Of a DNA stretch of 64,000 nt, positions 49,935-59,584 are shown piece by piece. The first letter of the stretch is position 1. Each line of letters begins with the position of its first letter. The position numbers and the translations under genes are program-made. Location of the stretch: positions 1 through 64,000 of the forward strand of contig JAFAAS010000023.1 of assembly GCA_023426435.1 (NCBI GenBank), in the 5' to 3' direction. The notes beneath the pieces are model-generated. The model saw nothing but the letters and a program-made list of their open reading frames with translations, was not told the DNA's origin and searched no databases. This stretch comes from Verrucomicrobiota bacterium. GTDB lineage: Bacteria; Verrucomicrobiota; Verrucomicrobiia; Opitutales; Opitutaceae.

Positions 49935-50798
49935 ATGTCCCACATGTTGAAAACTCCTGCTCCCCGGGCCAACGACGCGGCGGCGATTCTGCGCCGCTGG
50001 CGGCAGCATCGAGGCTATAGTCAACTCGCGCTGGCGTTGGATGCGGGCCTCTCGGCGCGACACTTGAGCTTTATCGAAAACGGGCGCGCGAGCGCGAGTC
50101 GCGAACTGCTGTTGCGGGTCGCGCAGTGTCTCGATCTTCCGCTGCGCGAGCGCAACGCGTTGCTCCTCGCGGCGGGATTCGCGCCGGAGTTTTCGGAGCG
50201 GCCCGTTTCGGATCCGACGTTTTCGACGATTCGCGAGGCGGTGCGCACGCTGTTGCGCAGTTTCGAGCCGAGCCCGGCGCTCGCGGTTGATCGCCACTGG
50301 CACCTGATCGAAGGCAATCGCATGGTCCCGCTCCTGCTCGCCGGTGTTGCGGCGGAGTTGTTGGCGCCGCCGGTGAACGTGCTGCGGCTCGCGCTGCATC
50401 CGCGCGGGCTGGCACCTGCGATCGAAAATTTCGCGGAGTGGAAACGGCATCTTCTCGTGCGTTTGCGGCGCGATGTCCATGCGACCGCGGATCCGCAGCT
50501 CGGTGAGTTGCTCGATGAACTGCGCGGTTATGGGCCGAGAGTAATTGAAGAAGGGAAGAGTGCGGGCGAGTCGCTCGTCGTGCCGCTGCGACTGCGCACG
50601 ACGGCGGGCACGCTGGCGTTGATCAGCACGACGACGGTGTTCGGGACGGCGGCGGATGTGACGGTGGCGGAACTGGCGATCGAATCGTTTCTGCCGGCGG
50701 ACGCGGCCACGGCCGAAGCGCTGCGGCAGCTGGGTGCTTTGGGCGCCACTGCGGAGCGGCCGGTGGATGACGCGCGCTCACCGCCGGCTACGCAATGA
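49935..50798 (+). CDS. MmyB-family XRE regulator
   Basis: 287 residues. The XRE helix-turn-helix (LRRWRQHRGYSQLALALDAGLSARHLSFIENGRASASRELLLRVAQCLDLPLRERNALLLAAGF, about 19-82) is followed by the MmyB-like ligand-binding domain (ALAVDRHWHLIEGNRMVPLLL ... NVLRLALHPRGLAPAIENFAEWKRHLLVRLRRD, then LVVPLRLRTTAGTLALISTTTVFGTAADVTVAELAIESFLPAD). MmyB proteins bind a fatty-acid-like or other small ligand and repress a divergent target. ATG 49935 gives the family start; ATG 49944 is an alternative. The divergent membrane gene at 49828 is the probable target. Confidence 0.92.
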   Translation: MSHMLKTPAPRANDAAAILRRWRQHRGYSQLALALDAGLSARHLSFIENGRASASRELLLRVAQCLDLPLRERNALLLAAGFAPEFSERPVSDPTFSTIREAVRTLLRSFEPSPALAVDRHWHLIEGNRMVPLLLAGVAAELLAPPVNVLRLALHPRGLAPAIENFAEWKRHLLVRLRRDVHATADPQLGELLDELRGYGPRVIEEGKSAGESLVVPLRLRTTAGTLALISTTTVFGTAADVTVAELAIESFLPADAATAEALRQLGALGATAERPVDDARSPPATQ

Positions 50799-50847
50799 TG
50801 CGTAGTGACGAGGAGTCCTTTTGACAGGCTCCGAAGGATATAGGCTG

Positions 50848-53800
50848 ATGCGCGAAATGATGTTCCCCATCCGGTTCTGCGCGATGTCGTCGGTCGTTTT
50901 TCAATTGGCGATGGTGGGTCTGACATTTCTGGGGTCGGCGCCGGCGCGCGCAGAAATGGTGTATGCCCGCGAGTTCAAAGGAGCGGTCGAGCTCGGTGCC
51001 GACCGCATCCTGGCCTGGGAGCACGTCGCAGATGGCAGCGGAGAGATGCCGCTGTGGATTCTGGCGGAGAGCGGCGTCCCGAGACAGATCGGAAAACTGG
51101 CGGCGGAAACGATCGCCGCGACAACGGGAGCCGACGCAGTGGTGCTGGTGGCGGACGGAAAATTGTTTGTCACATCGGCGAAAGAACCCGGCCAGCCGAC
51201 GCCGCTCGAAGTTCCGGGCGAGTGGTTGAGCGTGGTCCACGGTCCACAGGGTTTCATCGCCGGCGGATGGGCGAATGCGATCGCGACTTCGGCGGACGGG
51301 CGGACGTGGACGCGGATGGACTTCGAAGCTTCCGGCGAAGGCGGAATCGCGCAACTCGCGGCTGGCGGTTCGATGGTGGCGGCGTTGCGACAGACCTCGG
51401 TGATGCAGGAAGGCTGGGGCGTCAACGTGAGCGAAGTGTGCTTGCTGGAGGACGGGAAGCCGTGGCGGCGGATCGCGCAGTTCGAGGGCGGCAGCCACGA
51501 GTCACCGCTGACCTCGTTGCGGTGGTTCGGCGATCGCTGGGTCGCAATCGGGGCCGGCGTGTTTGCGTTCGTGATGCCGGATGGCCGGAGCGAGCGGATC
51601 GAAGTCGAGTTGGATCAAGCGGAGTTTGGCCCGATCGGCGGAGAGACGCCGTTGTTTCGTGAAGGGAATGGCTGGCTGATGATTCACGAAGGCTGGTTGT
51701 TGGAATCGGCCGATCTGGCGAAGTGGGCGAAGCGCTCGCGGCTGAGTGCGGACGACTGGCAGGGGGCCTGGATTGCAGATTCGCGAGGCGCGCCGTTGCT
51801 CGTGGGCGCGACAAAGCGCGACTGGACGAAGAAGCAGGCGTTCACGCTGGCGGCGTTGCTGAATCCGCCGACGGAAGCCAAGCTCAAGGCGCTGCCCGCT
51901 CCGGTCAATGTTGCGCGTGCGCCGGATGCGGCGCCGGTCAAGCAAGCCTCACAAGAGCTCACCATCTTGCTCTTCGAGAGCTACGCCAGCTTGCGCGAGG
52001 AAAAGCATGAGGAGGGACTTCGTCTGGCCGAGCAGGCGCTGGCGCTGGCGAAGAAAGAAAACCATGAGACCGGCATAAAGAGCGCGGAGGAGCTGAGGAA
52101 CCTTGCGGCGAACGCGTTGTTGATCGCAGGGGTCGAGGCTTACGGCGCGAAAAATTACACGGCCGCCCGCGGGCTGTGGGAGCGCGCGGCGGGGAGCGGC
52201 GTCGCGCAGGCGATGTTTAATCTGGGTGTGCTGTATTCGAAGGGCGAAGGGGTTGCGGCCGATCCCGCCCAAGCCTTTGCCTGGAGAAAAAAATCCGCCG
52301 AGGCGGGCTATGCCCAAGGCATGATTGTCACGGGCAGCAGCTACGAGGCAGGGCATGGCGTCGAAAAAAATCTCGAGCAAGCTCGTTACTGGCGTGAAAA
52401 GGCTCTCGCGGAAAAACTGCCCGAGGACCTGGAGCGTCGCGTGCGGGAGCAACTCGCCGGGCTCGGGCCGCGCACGTCGAAGCCGGTGCCGTTGCCATTG
52501 CCGGGGCCGCGCGGAACCGTTTTGCACGGTGGCAAACCGCGAGGTCCCGACACCGTTTACGACTGGCCGGCGATCATGACCGCGGCCGCGAAACGGGCCG
52601 CGGCCGAGCCGAAGCGCACGGTTGACGAATCGATCGCGAAAAAACGCGGCACCAGGACGAACGCTTGGACGAAAGGATCGCCGTGGACTGCGGAGGATAT
52701 GCTGGCGGCCTTCAGGAAAGGCGCGAACGCGAGGGAGATTGTGGAGGTGATGGGCCTGGACTACGACGGCGCCGATCTCGACAAACCCGGCATCCTCACT
52801 GTCCTGACCAGCCCGGAGTGGGCGGAGGCGTTGGTCAGATCCAAGGCCCCGTTCGCAACGCCGAACAGCCTGGTGGCGATCGACCTGTGGGGATTGGCTT
52901 CGCCGCGGAGCGAACTCGCAGATGCGCTCGCCCGCGAAGCGATTGCGCATCGGCAGAAAGACGTGCCCCCGGCAACCAAGCCCGTCGATTCTCCGGAACT
53001 GCGCCAGCGCCTCGCGGCAGGCGACGCCGGGGCGGCGTATCAGCTTTATCAATTGTATTATGGCATGCAGGACGCAGCGGTCCGCCCGCCCGTGCCCGGC
53101 GATTTGCCGTCCGGCGATCGATTGCTCGCGCAGGCGACGAAGGACTACGCGCCCGCCCAATGGCTTCTCGCGTCGCAGTTCGAGCACAACGTGGACAAGA
53201 CGAAGAACGACCCGGTGCGCGCGTTTGAACTCTATTGGACGTCGGCGATGGCGGGCGACGCAGTCGGCGCGTTCAAGCTGGCGAAGGTGTTCGCCGCGCC
53301 GGGCAACGAGAAAGCCGTCGCCCGCAACTACGCGGAAGCCGAATACTGGTTCATCGAGGCGGCGGTGTGCGCCTGGCCCGGCCAGATGGACGTTCCCCAT
53401 CAGCGGCCGTGGCTCGAACTGGCGAATCTGTATTCCGCCCAACACGCCAACGACGTGCTCTCCACCCTGATGCCGTCTTACGAAGACGCGACCGCCCGCT
53501 GGCTCCGACTCATGACCAGCCGTGGTGGCGTGATGGCAGACTATGCCCGGTTGGCGATTTCCTACCTCGACGAGGAAAGTCGCGGCAATCCCCGCCCTTT
53601 CGATTTCGAAAAACGGATCGCTGGCATTCCGCCGGAATCGGCGATGTTGCCGGCGGCCGAGTGGCAGAAACTCGAAATCTCCGCCGCGGGCAAACCGGCG
53701 GAACTCCTGCGCGTGGCGGAGTCCTACGCGGGCGGACGCCTCGTGCGGCAGAACGACCTGAAGGCCGTCGAGTATTATATAAAGGCAGCCGAGGCCGGCG

Positions 53801-55263
53801 CGGGCCTGCCGGCGTATCGGGCGCTCGTGCATCATTATCGCAACGGCTACGGGGTGAACAAAGACCCTGCGCAGTTGCTCGCGTGGACGACGAAGGCGGC
53901 CGACACGAACGACCTCGCTGCGTTGCGCGAACTGGGCGATGCGTTGCATTTCGTAAACAGCGACGGCCTCGCACAGGATTATCCCGCCGCCATCGCCGCC
54001 TACGAGAAGGCCGCTGCGCTCGGCGACCTGCGCGCCCTCTACAATCTTGGGCTCATGCACCGCTACGGACGCGGCGTGCCGAAGGACGACAAGAAGTGGC
54101 GGGAATTCATCGAGCGGGCCGCAGCCAGAAATTATATCCCGGCGATGAAAGAGATCGCTTATGCTTATATCGGCAGCGACGTGAAATCGGATCGGAAAGA
54201 TTATGCGCAGGCCGCGGTGTGGTATCAAAAAGCCGTCGAAGCAGGAGACAAAGCCAGCCGCTTCAGCTTGGCGGAGGCGCTGGTCGGAGCGAACGACCAG
54301 GCCGGTGCGCAGAGATGGTATCGCGAGGTGGCGGCGGATGACCCGAAGGATGTCCAATCGCGCTACAAACTCGCCCAACTCGCGCGATGGGACGGCCGGC
54401 GGGACGAGGCGGCCCAATGGTATCGGCAGATCATTCCGCTCGAAACCATTTATGGTTTCATGAAGGAAGCTGCGGCGGATTTCCTTCGCGAATACGACGA
54501 AGAGGAGGCCGCGAAACCTGGCTCGCTGCCGCACTATCGCAAGCTCGCGAAGACCGGAACGCTGGACGACATGTATGACTACGCCGCGCGTGTCGCCGCC
54601 ACGAATCGCGGCGAAGCGATGCGCTGGTTGAGAAACGCCGCGCTTGAAGGCCATGCCCTCAGCACCGCCACTTACTATACCGAACAATCCAAGACCGACA
54701 AAGAAGGGGCGGACAAGTGGGTCAGGGAGATGGCGGAAAAAGGAAATTCCCAGGCGATCCTCATCGTCGGCCTGTTGACCGCATCGACGGACAAACCCGC
54801 CGGACTCGCGTTGATGGAGAAGGCGGCGGCGGCGGGGAATCTGGATGCGAAACTCCGGCTCGGCATGATGCAGTATCAAGGCAACGAACTGCCCCAGGAT
54901 CGCGCGGCGGGCATCGCCCGGATTACGGAAGCTGCCGAGGGTGGTTATGCCCTTGCACAGTTCACGTTGGGCAAGGCGCTCGTCGGGGGGGACGTCGGTT
55001 TGCCGGCCGAACCGACGCGCGGGGTCGCGTTGTTGAAACGCGCGATGATGCAGAACCGTGAAGGCTCGGCCGCGTTGCAAGCCGCCGTGTTGCTGGGGCA
55101 GATCTACGAACAAGGGAAAGTGCCAGGTATCGCGCAGGATCTCGGCGCCGCCGTGGACGCATTCAAGCGCGCCACGGAACTCGATCCGCAGAACGCACAG
55201 TTGCGTAATCACTATAACGAGGTGCATCGCCGGATGGCTCAGGCGATGAAAGGGATGAAGTGA
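50848..55263 (+). CDS. Very large exported Sel1/TPR-repeat protein
   Basis: 1471 residues from ATG 50848, with AAGGA nine bases upstream and a signal peptide (VVFQLAMVGLTFLGSAPARA, about 16-35). Residues 35-340 look like a propeller with WHAT-type or BNR-like units (SADGRTWTRMDF, MPLWILAES). From residue 400 to the end there are many Sel1/TPR-like units (ARGLWERAAGSGVAQAMFNLGVLYSKGEGVAADPAQAFAWRKKSAEAGYAQ, AFELYWTSAMAGDAVGAFKLAKVF, AVEYYIKAAEAGAGLPAYRALVHHYRNGYGVNKDPAQLLAWTTKAADTNDLAALRELGDAL, AAIAAYEKAAALGDLRALYNLGLMHRYGRGVPKDDKKWREFIERAAARNYIPAMKEIAYAY). Such proteins are scaffolds or bind proteins and glycans. TTG 50821 is an in-frame alternative. Confidence 0.85.
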   Translation: MREMMFPIRFCAMSSVVFQLAMVGLTFLGSAPARAEMVYAREFKGAVELGADRILAWEHVADGSGEMPLWILAESGVPRQIGKLAAETIAATTGADAVVLVADGKLFVTSAKEPGQPTPLEVPGEWLSVVHGPQGFIAGGWANAIATSADGRTWTRMDFEASGEGGIAQLAAGGSMVAALRQTSVMQEGWGVNVSEVCLLEDGKPWRRIAQFEGGSHESPLTSLRWFGDRWVAIGAGVFAFVMPDGRSERIEVELDQAEFGPIGGETPLFREGNGWLMIHEGWLLESADLAKWAKRSRLSADDWQGAWIADSRGAPLLVGATKRDWTKKQAFTLAALLNPPTEAKLKALPAPVNVARAPDAAPVKQASQELTILLFESYASLREEKHEEGLRLAEQALALAKKENHETGIKSAEELRNLAANALLIAGVEAYGAKNYTAARGLWERAAGSGVAQAMFNLGVLYSKGEGVAADPAQAFAWRKKSAEAGYAQGMIVTGSSYEAGHGVEKNLEQARYWREKALAEKLPEDLERRVREQLAGLGPRTSKPVPLPLPGPRGTVLHGGKPRGPDTVYDWPAIMTAAAKRAAAEPKRTVDESIAKKRGTRTNAWTKGSPWTAEDMLAAFRKGANAREIVEVMGLDYDGADLDKPGILTVLTSPEWAEALVRSKAPFATPNSLVAIDLWGLASPRSELADALAREAIAHRQKDVPPATKPVDSPELRQRLAAGDAGAAYQLYQLYYGMQDAAVRPPVPGDLPSGDRLLAQATKDYAPAQWLLASQFEHNVDKTKNDPVRAFELYWTSAMAGDAVGAFKLAKVFAAPGNEKAVARNYAEAEYWFIEAAVCAWPGQMDVPHQRPWLELANLYSAQHANDVLSTLMPSYEDATARWLRLMTSRGGVMADYARLAISYLDEESRGNPRPFDFEKRIAGIPPESAMLPAAEWQKLEISAAGKPAELLRVAESYAGGRLVRQNDLKAVEYYIKAAEAGAGLPAYRALVHHYRNGYGVNKDPAQLLAWTTKAADTNDLAALRELGDALHFVNSDGLAQDYPAAIAAYEKAAALGDLRALYNLGLMHRYGRGVPKDDKKWREFIERAAARNYIPAMKEIAYAYIGSDVKSDRKDYAQAAVWYQKAVEAGDKASRFSLAEALVGANDQAGAQRWYREVAADDPKDVQSRYKLAQLARWDGRRDEAAQWYRQIIPLETIYGFMKEAAADFLREYDEEEAAKPGSLPHYRKLAKTGTLDDMYDYAARVAATNRGEAMRWLRNAALEGHALSTATYYTEQSKTDKEGADKWVREMAEKGNSQAILIVGLLTASTDKPAGLALMEKAAAAGNLDAKLRLGMMQYQGNELPQDRAAGIARITEAAEGGYALAQFTLGKALVGGDVGLPAEPTRGVALLKRAMMQNREGSAALQAAVLLGQIYEQGKVPGIAQDLGAAVDAFKRATELDPQNAQLRNHYNEVHRRMAQAMKGMK

Positions 55264-55450
55264 GGGCAGGCCGCGGCGCATGGTTTTTCCCCGTTCGACG
55301 GTTTTGCACCGGCTTCAGCAGACGATCTCGGGCGCGTGAAGGAGGCGCGTCGGGCGGCGACGGAATTCGCGCGCACGACGCGGCTCACGAAGGCTCGCCG
55401 GATCATTTTGTCGTCGCCGCGGGGAGACTATCCCATCGGGATACGCCGCG

Positions 55451-56521
55451 ATGTTGCGCGTGACCGCCACCCCCAGCCGGCTGTTCTGGACCCTGCAGAT
55501 CGCCGGATGGCTCGCGTTGGTGCCGCTCTTCACGGGCCTGAACTTCGCGGCGGGGAACACGCTTGAGGCGTCGATTTTCAGCGGGGTGGTGCGTCAGGTC
55601 ACCGGGTTCGCGCTTACGCTGGGCCTGCGTGAAATCTATCGGCGCTGGTCCTGGAGTCGGCATTCGCCCTGGCAACTCGGGCTTCGCGCGCTGCTGCTTT
55701 CGATCGTGGCGATGGCCGTGGACTTCGTGGTGCTGGAAAGTTTGCGCCGGGTCGTTGGCGTCGAGTTCAACCTCAGGTTGCCGCTGTTGCTGTTTGGAAC
55801 CTCGCTCGGCCGCGTGTGCATCTACGCCGGCTGGAGCGCGCTCTATTTGGCCGTGAGCCATTTCCTGGCGTTGCGCGAGCGTGAGCTCTCCCTGGCGCGG
55901 GTTGAAATCGCCGCGCGAGAGGCGGAGTTGCAGGTGCTGCGCGCGCAGTTGAATCCTCATTTCCTTTTCAATGCTCTCCACACGATCATGGCCGAGGCGG
56001 ACGATAATCCGGCTCGCGCGAAGAAGATCACGCTCGGGTTGTCCGAGCTGCTGCGGTTTTCGCTGCGGCAGCGCGAGCATGTGGCCCGGTTTGGCGAGGA
56101 GTTGGAGGCGGTCGAGAATTACCTGCGGATCGAAGGAATGCGGTTCGAAGAAAAACTCGACTGGCGGATCGACGTGACGCCCGCGGCGCGAGACGCACGG
56201 GTGCCGACCGCGCTGCTGCTTCCGCTCGTGGAAAATGCGATCAAGCACGGCCAGCAAACCAGTCGGGATCAACTCGTCTTGCGATTGGGAGCGGAGGTGC
56301 GCGACGACCGCATGGAAGCGTTTGTGGAAAATTCCGGGACGTGGGTTGAACCCAATCCGCATTCGAAACGCTCGACGGGCGTGGGGCTGGCGAATCTGCG
56401 CCGGCGCCTCGCGCTGCTTTGCGGGCCGCAAGCGGTGCTGACGATCACGTTTCCGGAGGGACGCGTTCGAGCGAGTGTGTCTGTGCCTGTCGCGGGCGAG
56501 AAGCAGGAGGATGCGTCGTGA
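55451..56521 (+). CDS. LytS-type sensor histidine kinase (5TMR/His_kinase)
   Basis: 356 residues. Four membrane helices in the N-terminal half (about 15-33, 50-62, 78-95, 115-138) are followed by a short coiled coil and the His_kinase (LytS) domain: LNPHFLFNALH with His170, then LLPLVENAIKHG (N-box) and GVGLANLRRRL. LytS/AlgZ kinases sense membrane state or small ligands. The stop TGA overlaps the regulator start (GTGA), so the pair is translationally coupled. ATG 55451 gives the N-terminus directly before the first helix. Confidence 0.9.
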   Translation: MLRVTATPSRLFWTLQIAGWLALVPLFTGLNFAAGNTLEASIFSGVVRQVTGFALTLGLREIYRRWSWSRHSPWQLGLRALLLSIVAMAVDFVVLESLRRVVGVEFNLRLPLLLFGTSLGRVCIYAGWSALYLAVSHFLALRERELSLARVEIAAREAELQVLRAQLNPHFLFNALHTIMAEADDNPARAKKITLGLSELLRFSLRQREHVARFGEELEAVENYLRIEGMRFEEKLDWRIDVTPAARDARVPTALLLPLVENAIKHGQQTSRDQLVLRLGAEVRDDRMEAFVENSGTWVEPNPHSKRSTGVGLANLRRRLALLCGPQAVLTITFPEGRVRASVSVPVAGEKQEDAS

Positions 56522-57276
56522 GTGAACTTCTTCCTCTGCGCGTGTTGGTGGTGGACGACGAGCGGTCGGCGCGGAAGTTTTTGCGGACGACGCTCGCGGC
56601 GCATCCGTGGATTTCGCTCGTGGGTGAAGCGGCGTGCGTGGAGGAGGCGGCGCTGCTCGCGGCGGGGCAGCGGCCGGATGTCGTGTTGCTCGACGTGCAA
56701 ATACCGCCGGCCAGCGGATTCGATCTGCTGCCGCGGTTGCCGACGCCGGCGCCGGCGGTGATTTTCGTGACCGCGCACGATGCGTATGCGGTGCGCGCGT
56801 TCGAAGTCAGCGCGGTCGATTATTTGCTGAAACCGTTTTCGGAAGAACGACTGCTTCGCGCGCTCCAACGGGTGCAGCATGGACGGAATCCATCCTCCGC
56901 AAAAAATTGCGGATCGAGATCGATATCGTCTCTGACCTTGGATGGCGCAGTGGTGTTGCGTGACGCCAGCCGGATTCGTCGGGTGGAGGTGCGCGACATC
57001 GCCGCCGTGGTGGCCGAGGGCAGCTATACGCAGGTTCATTTTGCGTCGGATCGCCCCATGCTCGTTTTGCGCACCATGGCCGACTGGGAAGCGTTGCTCC
57101 CGGCGCCCCCGTTCCTGCGCGTGGACCGTTCGCTCGTGGTGAACCTCGAGCGAATCGTGGGCATCGACGTGCATTCGCGAGACAAGGGCGAACTCACGCT
57201 GCAGGCGAACGGTTCGCCCCGGCTGCATCTCGGTCGGCTCGCGCTCAATCGCGTGCGCGAAGCCTTGGCGACCTGA
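56518..57276 (+). CDS. LytTR-type response regulator
   Basis: 252 residues. The receiver domain (LRVLVVDDERSARKFL; Asp59 in VLLDVQ; conserved Lys in YLLKPF) is followed by a LytTR DNA-binding domain (ASRIRRVEVRDIAAVVAEGSYTQVHF ... FLRVDRSLVVNLERIVGIDVHSRDKGELTLQANG). The start GTG 56518 overlaps the LytS stop, with AGGAGG (56505-56510) seven bases upstream, so translation is coupled. LytTR regulators control cell-wall, competence or virulence genes; the downstream PEP-CTERM gene is a possible target. Confidence 0.93.
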   Translation: MSELLPLRVLVVDDERSARKFLRTTLAAHPWISLVGEAACVEEAALLAAGQRPDVVLLDVQIPPASGFDLLPRLPTPAPAVIFVTAHDAYAVRAFEVSAVDYLLKPFSEERLLRALQRVQHGRNPSSAKNCGSRSISSLTLDGAVVLRDASRIRRVEVRDIAAVVAEGSYTQVHFASDRPMLVLRTMADWEALLPAPPFLRVDRSLVVNLERIVGIDVHSRDKGELTLQANGSPRLHLGRLALNRVREALAT

Positions 57277-57430
57277 AGAGTGCGGATCGGGGGAACCCGC
57301 CGACCTCGCTGCCCGTTTCATCGAAGCTCCAGCCGGATTCGTGGAATCCGGATTCAGCCGAGGACTCCGAGGCCGATAGTGCCGGATCGCGTCCTTCTTG
57401 GGCGTTGAACCACACCACGTCACTCTTCCC

Positions 57431-58102
57431 ATGAAACGCTTCATCTCACCCGGGTTGCCGCTGCTGCTGTTCATCGTCGGCGTCGTGCCAGCCGTTCGCG
57501 CCCAGTCTTCCATTTTGGTCCAGGAGGCCCCTTTCTCATTTGAGATCGGGGAAACCGTCGAAGGAGACGGGCGCCACGAGTATAACATTACGGAACCAAA
57601 TGCCTTCACGTTTACGTTCGAGCCATTCGATCTATCTCTCGGGACGTTGGAGTCGTTTACCATAGCCTGGGACCTGACGGTGACCGGCACGGTCTCCACT
57701 TCGAACGGGGTGAGCGTCAGCTCAGGGAACGGCAGCGACTTCATATTGGGCGGAGTGCAATACGGTGGAACGGGTAGCGGAGCCTCCGGTGTAACGACCG
57801 CTACGTTTAGCCTGCAGCGGGGCCACACCTTCCTCGCCTCAGACGCCGGAATAATATACGATCCCGCACTATATGATCGGGTGACGGGCGCATCGAACTA
57901 TAACCTTGTATGGGAGGGGCGGCCGAGGTTCACCATCGACAATGGTATTGACGGAGAAATCTACAGCGCATCGGCCATCGGCAGCGTATCGGTCACCTAC
58001 ACCTATTCCGCCATTCCCGAGCCTTCGACGTATGCGCTGATCCTCGGCTGCGCCACGCTGGGTTTCGTCGCTTGGCGCCGCCGTCGCAAGATTGGGTCCT
58101 AG
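57431..58102 (+). CDS. Exported PEP-CTERM protein
   Basis: 223 residues. Signal peptide (PGLPLLLFIVGVVPAVRAQS, about 6-25) and a serine/threonine-rich beta mature part (LGTLESFTIAWDLTVTGTVSTSNGVSVSSGNGSDFILGG). The C-terminus IPEPSTYALILGCATLGFVAWRRRRKIGS is a classic PEP-CTERM tail: PEPST, membrane helix, arginine run. Sorting depends on an exosortase elsewhere. The next gene encodes a similar protein, and the two may be a small surface-protein cluster. The gene follows the LytS/LytTR operon by 155 bases. Confidence 0.85.
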   Translation: MKRFISPGLPLLLFIVGVVPAVRAQSSILVQEAPFSFEIGETVEGDGRHEYNITEPNAFTFTFEPFDLSLGTLESFTIAWDLTVTGTVSTSNGVSVSSGNGSDFILGGVQYGGTGSGASGVTTATFSLQRGHTFLASDAGIIYDPALYDRVTGASNYNLVWEGRPRFTIDNGIDGEIYSASAIGSVSVTYTYSAIPEPSTYALILGCATLGFVAWRRRRKIGS

Positions 58103-58249
58103 CTCGAGGAGCGCGCAGTGAAGAGGTGCGTCTCGGATAGACGCTTACACGTGGAGCGCGACGGCGATCTCCATTCGTCTCAACCGTCGCCGACCCCCAA
58201 CTGTCATCTCCCATATAAACCTCCAACCATCGTAAACTTTCGCTCCTCT

Positions 58250-58957
58250 ATGGCTTCTTTGAACTCTGCCTTGCTGCGCCTGATGAAATTTCCCGTCGTT
58301 GGAGTCATGTTGGCCGGTTTGATAACGGCGAGCCTGTCGGCGCAGATGGTAAGCTATCGGGTCGATTTGAGTCTGGATAGTATAAGCCATCAACCGCAGA
58401 CGTTCGGCGTAAGTGCCCCCTACTCGTTTTCGCTTACGTTTACCTTCGATCTGGGGGCTAATCCGCAGTTCATCTCCGTGCCGCAAGACACGATCACCGT
58501 CGGCGCAACGGGCAACTGGTATCTCTTCGCACCGGAATCGGTCACGGCCATCTCGGGCAATTTCGGAACCCGTTCGTTTAGCTTGGAGGATATGCAGACA
58601 ATCGTATTGCCAAGGATGCCGACGGAAGAAAGTGAGGGCTTCCAGACGCTCTTCCGGGCTGACACCGACCTCACTACGACGCCCTCCCTCCTCGCGTTTA
58701 ACCTGGATTTCTCCGATGGAAGCTCTTTCAACGTGGGGACGTTTGGTGCGGATGGGGACAATGAGGATTACTTCCTCTATGATCCTACGTGGAGCTCAGC
58801 AGACCTCAGTAACGACTCCTCTGCGTCCGGCCATATATCTTCGATCCAATCGCTTTCGGCGGTGCCGGAGCCTTCGACCTATGCAGCGATGGCGGGTGCT
58901 TGCGTGCTGGCCTTCGCCGCGTGGCGCCGTCGGCGTGCGAATGTTGCGCGTGGTTGA
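58250..58957 (+). CDS. Exported PEP-CTERM protein
   Basis: 235 residues. Signal peptide (VVGVMLAGLITASLSAQ, about 16-32) and an extended beta mature domain (YRVDLSLDSISHQPQTFGVSAPYSFSLTFTFD, SLLAFNLDFSDGSSFNVGTFG). The tail VPEPSTYAAMAGACVLAFAAWRRRRANVARG is a PEP-CTERM sorting signal almost identical in pattern to the preceding gene. ATG 58283 is an alternative start, which would shorten the signal region to MKFPVVGVML. Confidence 0.85.
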   Translation: MASLNSALLRLMKFPVVGVMLAGLITASLSAQMVSYRVDLSLDSISHQPQTFGVSAPYSFSLTFTFDLGANPQFISVPQDTITVGATGNWYLFAPESVTAISGNFGTRSFSLEDMQTIVLPRMPTEESEGFQTLFRADTDLTTTPSLLAFNLDFSDGSSFNVGTFGADGDNEDYFLYDPTWSSADLSNDSSASGHISSIQSLSAVPEPSTYAAMAGACVLAFAAWRRRRANVARG

Positions 58958-59078
58958 ACGTATTACCTCTTTGGCGCGCAGGAGAGTGGAGCAGGGTGTG
59001 AACCGCGAAAGAACGCGAATGCACGCCAAGGACTGACGGGCGAACCACGGATCAATACCTGCGGGGTGGAAGGGGGCA

Positions 59079-59143
59079 GCTGATGTTTGTGGAGTTCTCA
59101 GCGCGAGGGGAGGGCGTTGTTCCAAAAATCAACAAACATCAGC
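59079..59143. repeat. Perfect 12-bp inverted repeat in the 59-kb gap
   Basis: GCTGATGTTTGT (59079-59090) and ACAAACATCAGC (59132-59143) are exact complements separated by 41 bases. The right arm is part of AATCAACAAACATCAGC, a near-match of which (AATCAACAAATATCAGC) lies at about 63130-63146 in the toxin-antitoxin island. No gene is here. Confidence 0.5.
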
Positions 59144-59189
59144 CTGACCTCTTTCCCTAAGCGCCTTTTCCTCAGCGGCTTGGGCTGGT

Positions 59190-59222
59190 TGGTTTTTACA
59201 GGAGGAAATCGAGGGAACGGAG
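59190..59222 (+). repeat. Short dispersed repeat, copy 2
   Basis: Copy of the 1738-1770 segment: TTTTTACAGGAGGAAA followed by TCGAGGGAACGGAGG, with one or two differences over 32 bases. It lies at the beginning of the toxin-antitoxin island. Confidence 0.45.
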
Positions 59223-59304
59223 GGAGTGGCCCGGAAGATCGACCGGGCAGCAGACAGGCCTCCCGCGATTTTCATAGAGACTCGAGATTGGTCGCGAACG
59301 AAGC

Positions 59305-59535
59305 TGATTGCTGCGAAATGGCGATTTCGGGCTGGTGGTCGGAGACGCAGGTTGTGCAGCGTTGCTCAACTCCGGTTTTGCTCTCTGGTTGCGCCTCGGA
59401 TTGGTCTGTCGCGTTGGGCGACGTGACCCGTTCGGCGACTCTCTTGGTCGGTGAAGGTGTCCTCCACTCAACGCCCTGTATTACATGCCACCGATTCCGA
59501 AGCGTGTCGAAGATCGGCCGATCGCGGGTGGCAAG
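59305..59535 (+). repeat. Toxin-antitoxin-island element, copy A
   Basis: Shares with copies at 62849-63110 and 63775-64000 the blocks GATTGCTGCGAAATGGCGAT, TTCGGGCTGGTGGTCGGAGA, CGCAGG, GTGCAGCG, CGCCTCGGATTGGT, TCGGTGAAGG and the end GCCACCGATTCCGAAGC followed by GTCGAAGATCGG. It lacks the middle CCGCCAGC/GAGCCC block, so it is a little shorter. It ends 50 bases before the antitoxin gene at 59585. No reading frame inside is credible. Confidence 0.65.
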
Positions 59536-59584
59536 AGTTCCTGCGCCCTTGTGTCCATCTGTCTCTACAACACATTTCCGACGC

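Noticed and set aside
51949..55281. An 1110-codon open frame antisense to the Sel1 gene
   Set aside because: Composition is typical of an antisense shadow; the + strand frame has a signal peptide and clear Sel1 repeats.
59087..59584. A coding extension upstream of the antitoxin
   Set aside because: The frame remains open, but it crosses an inverted repeat and copy A of the island element and shows no protein-like pattern.
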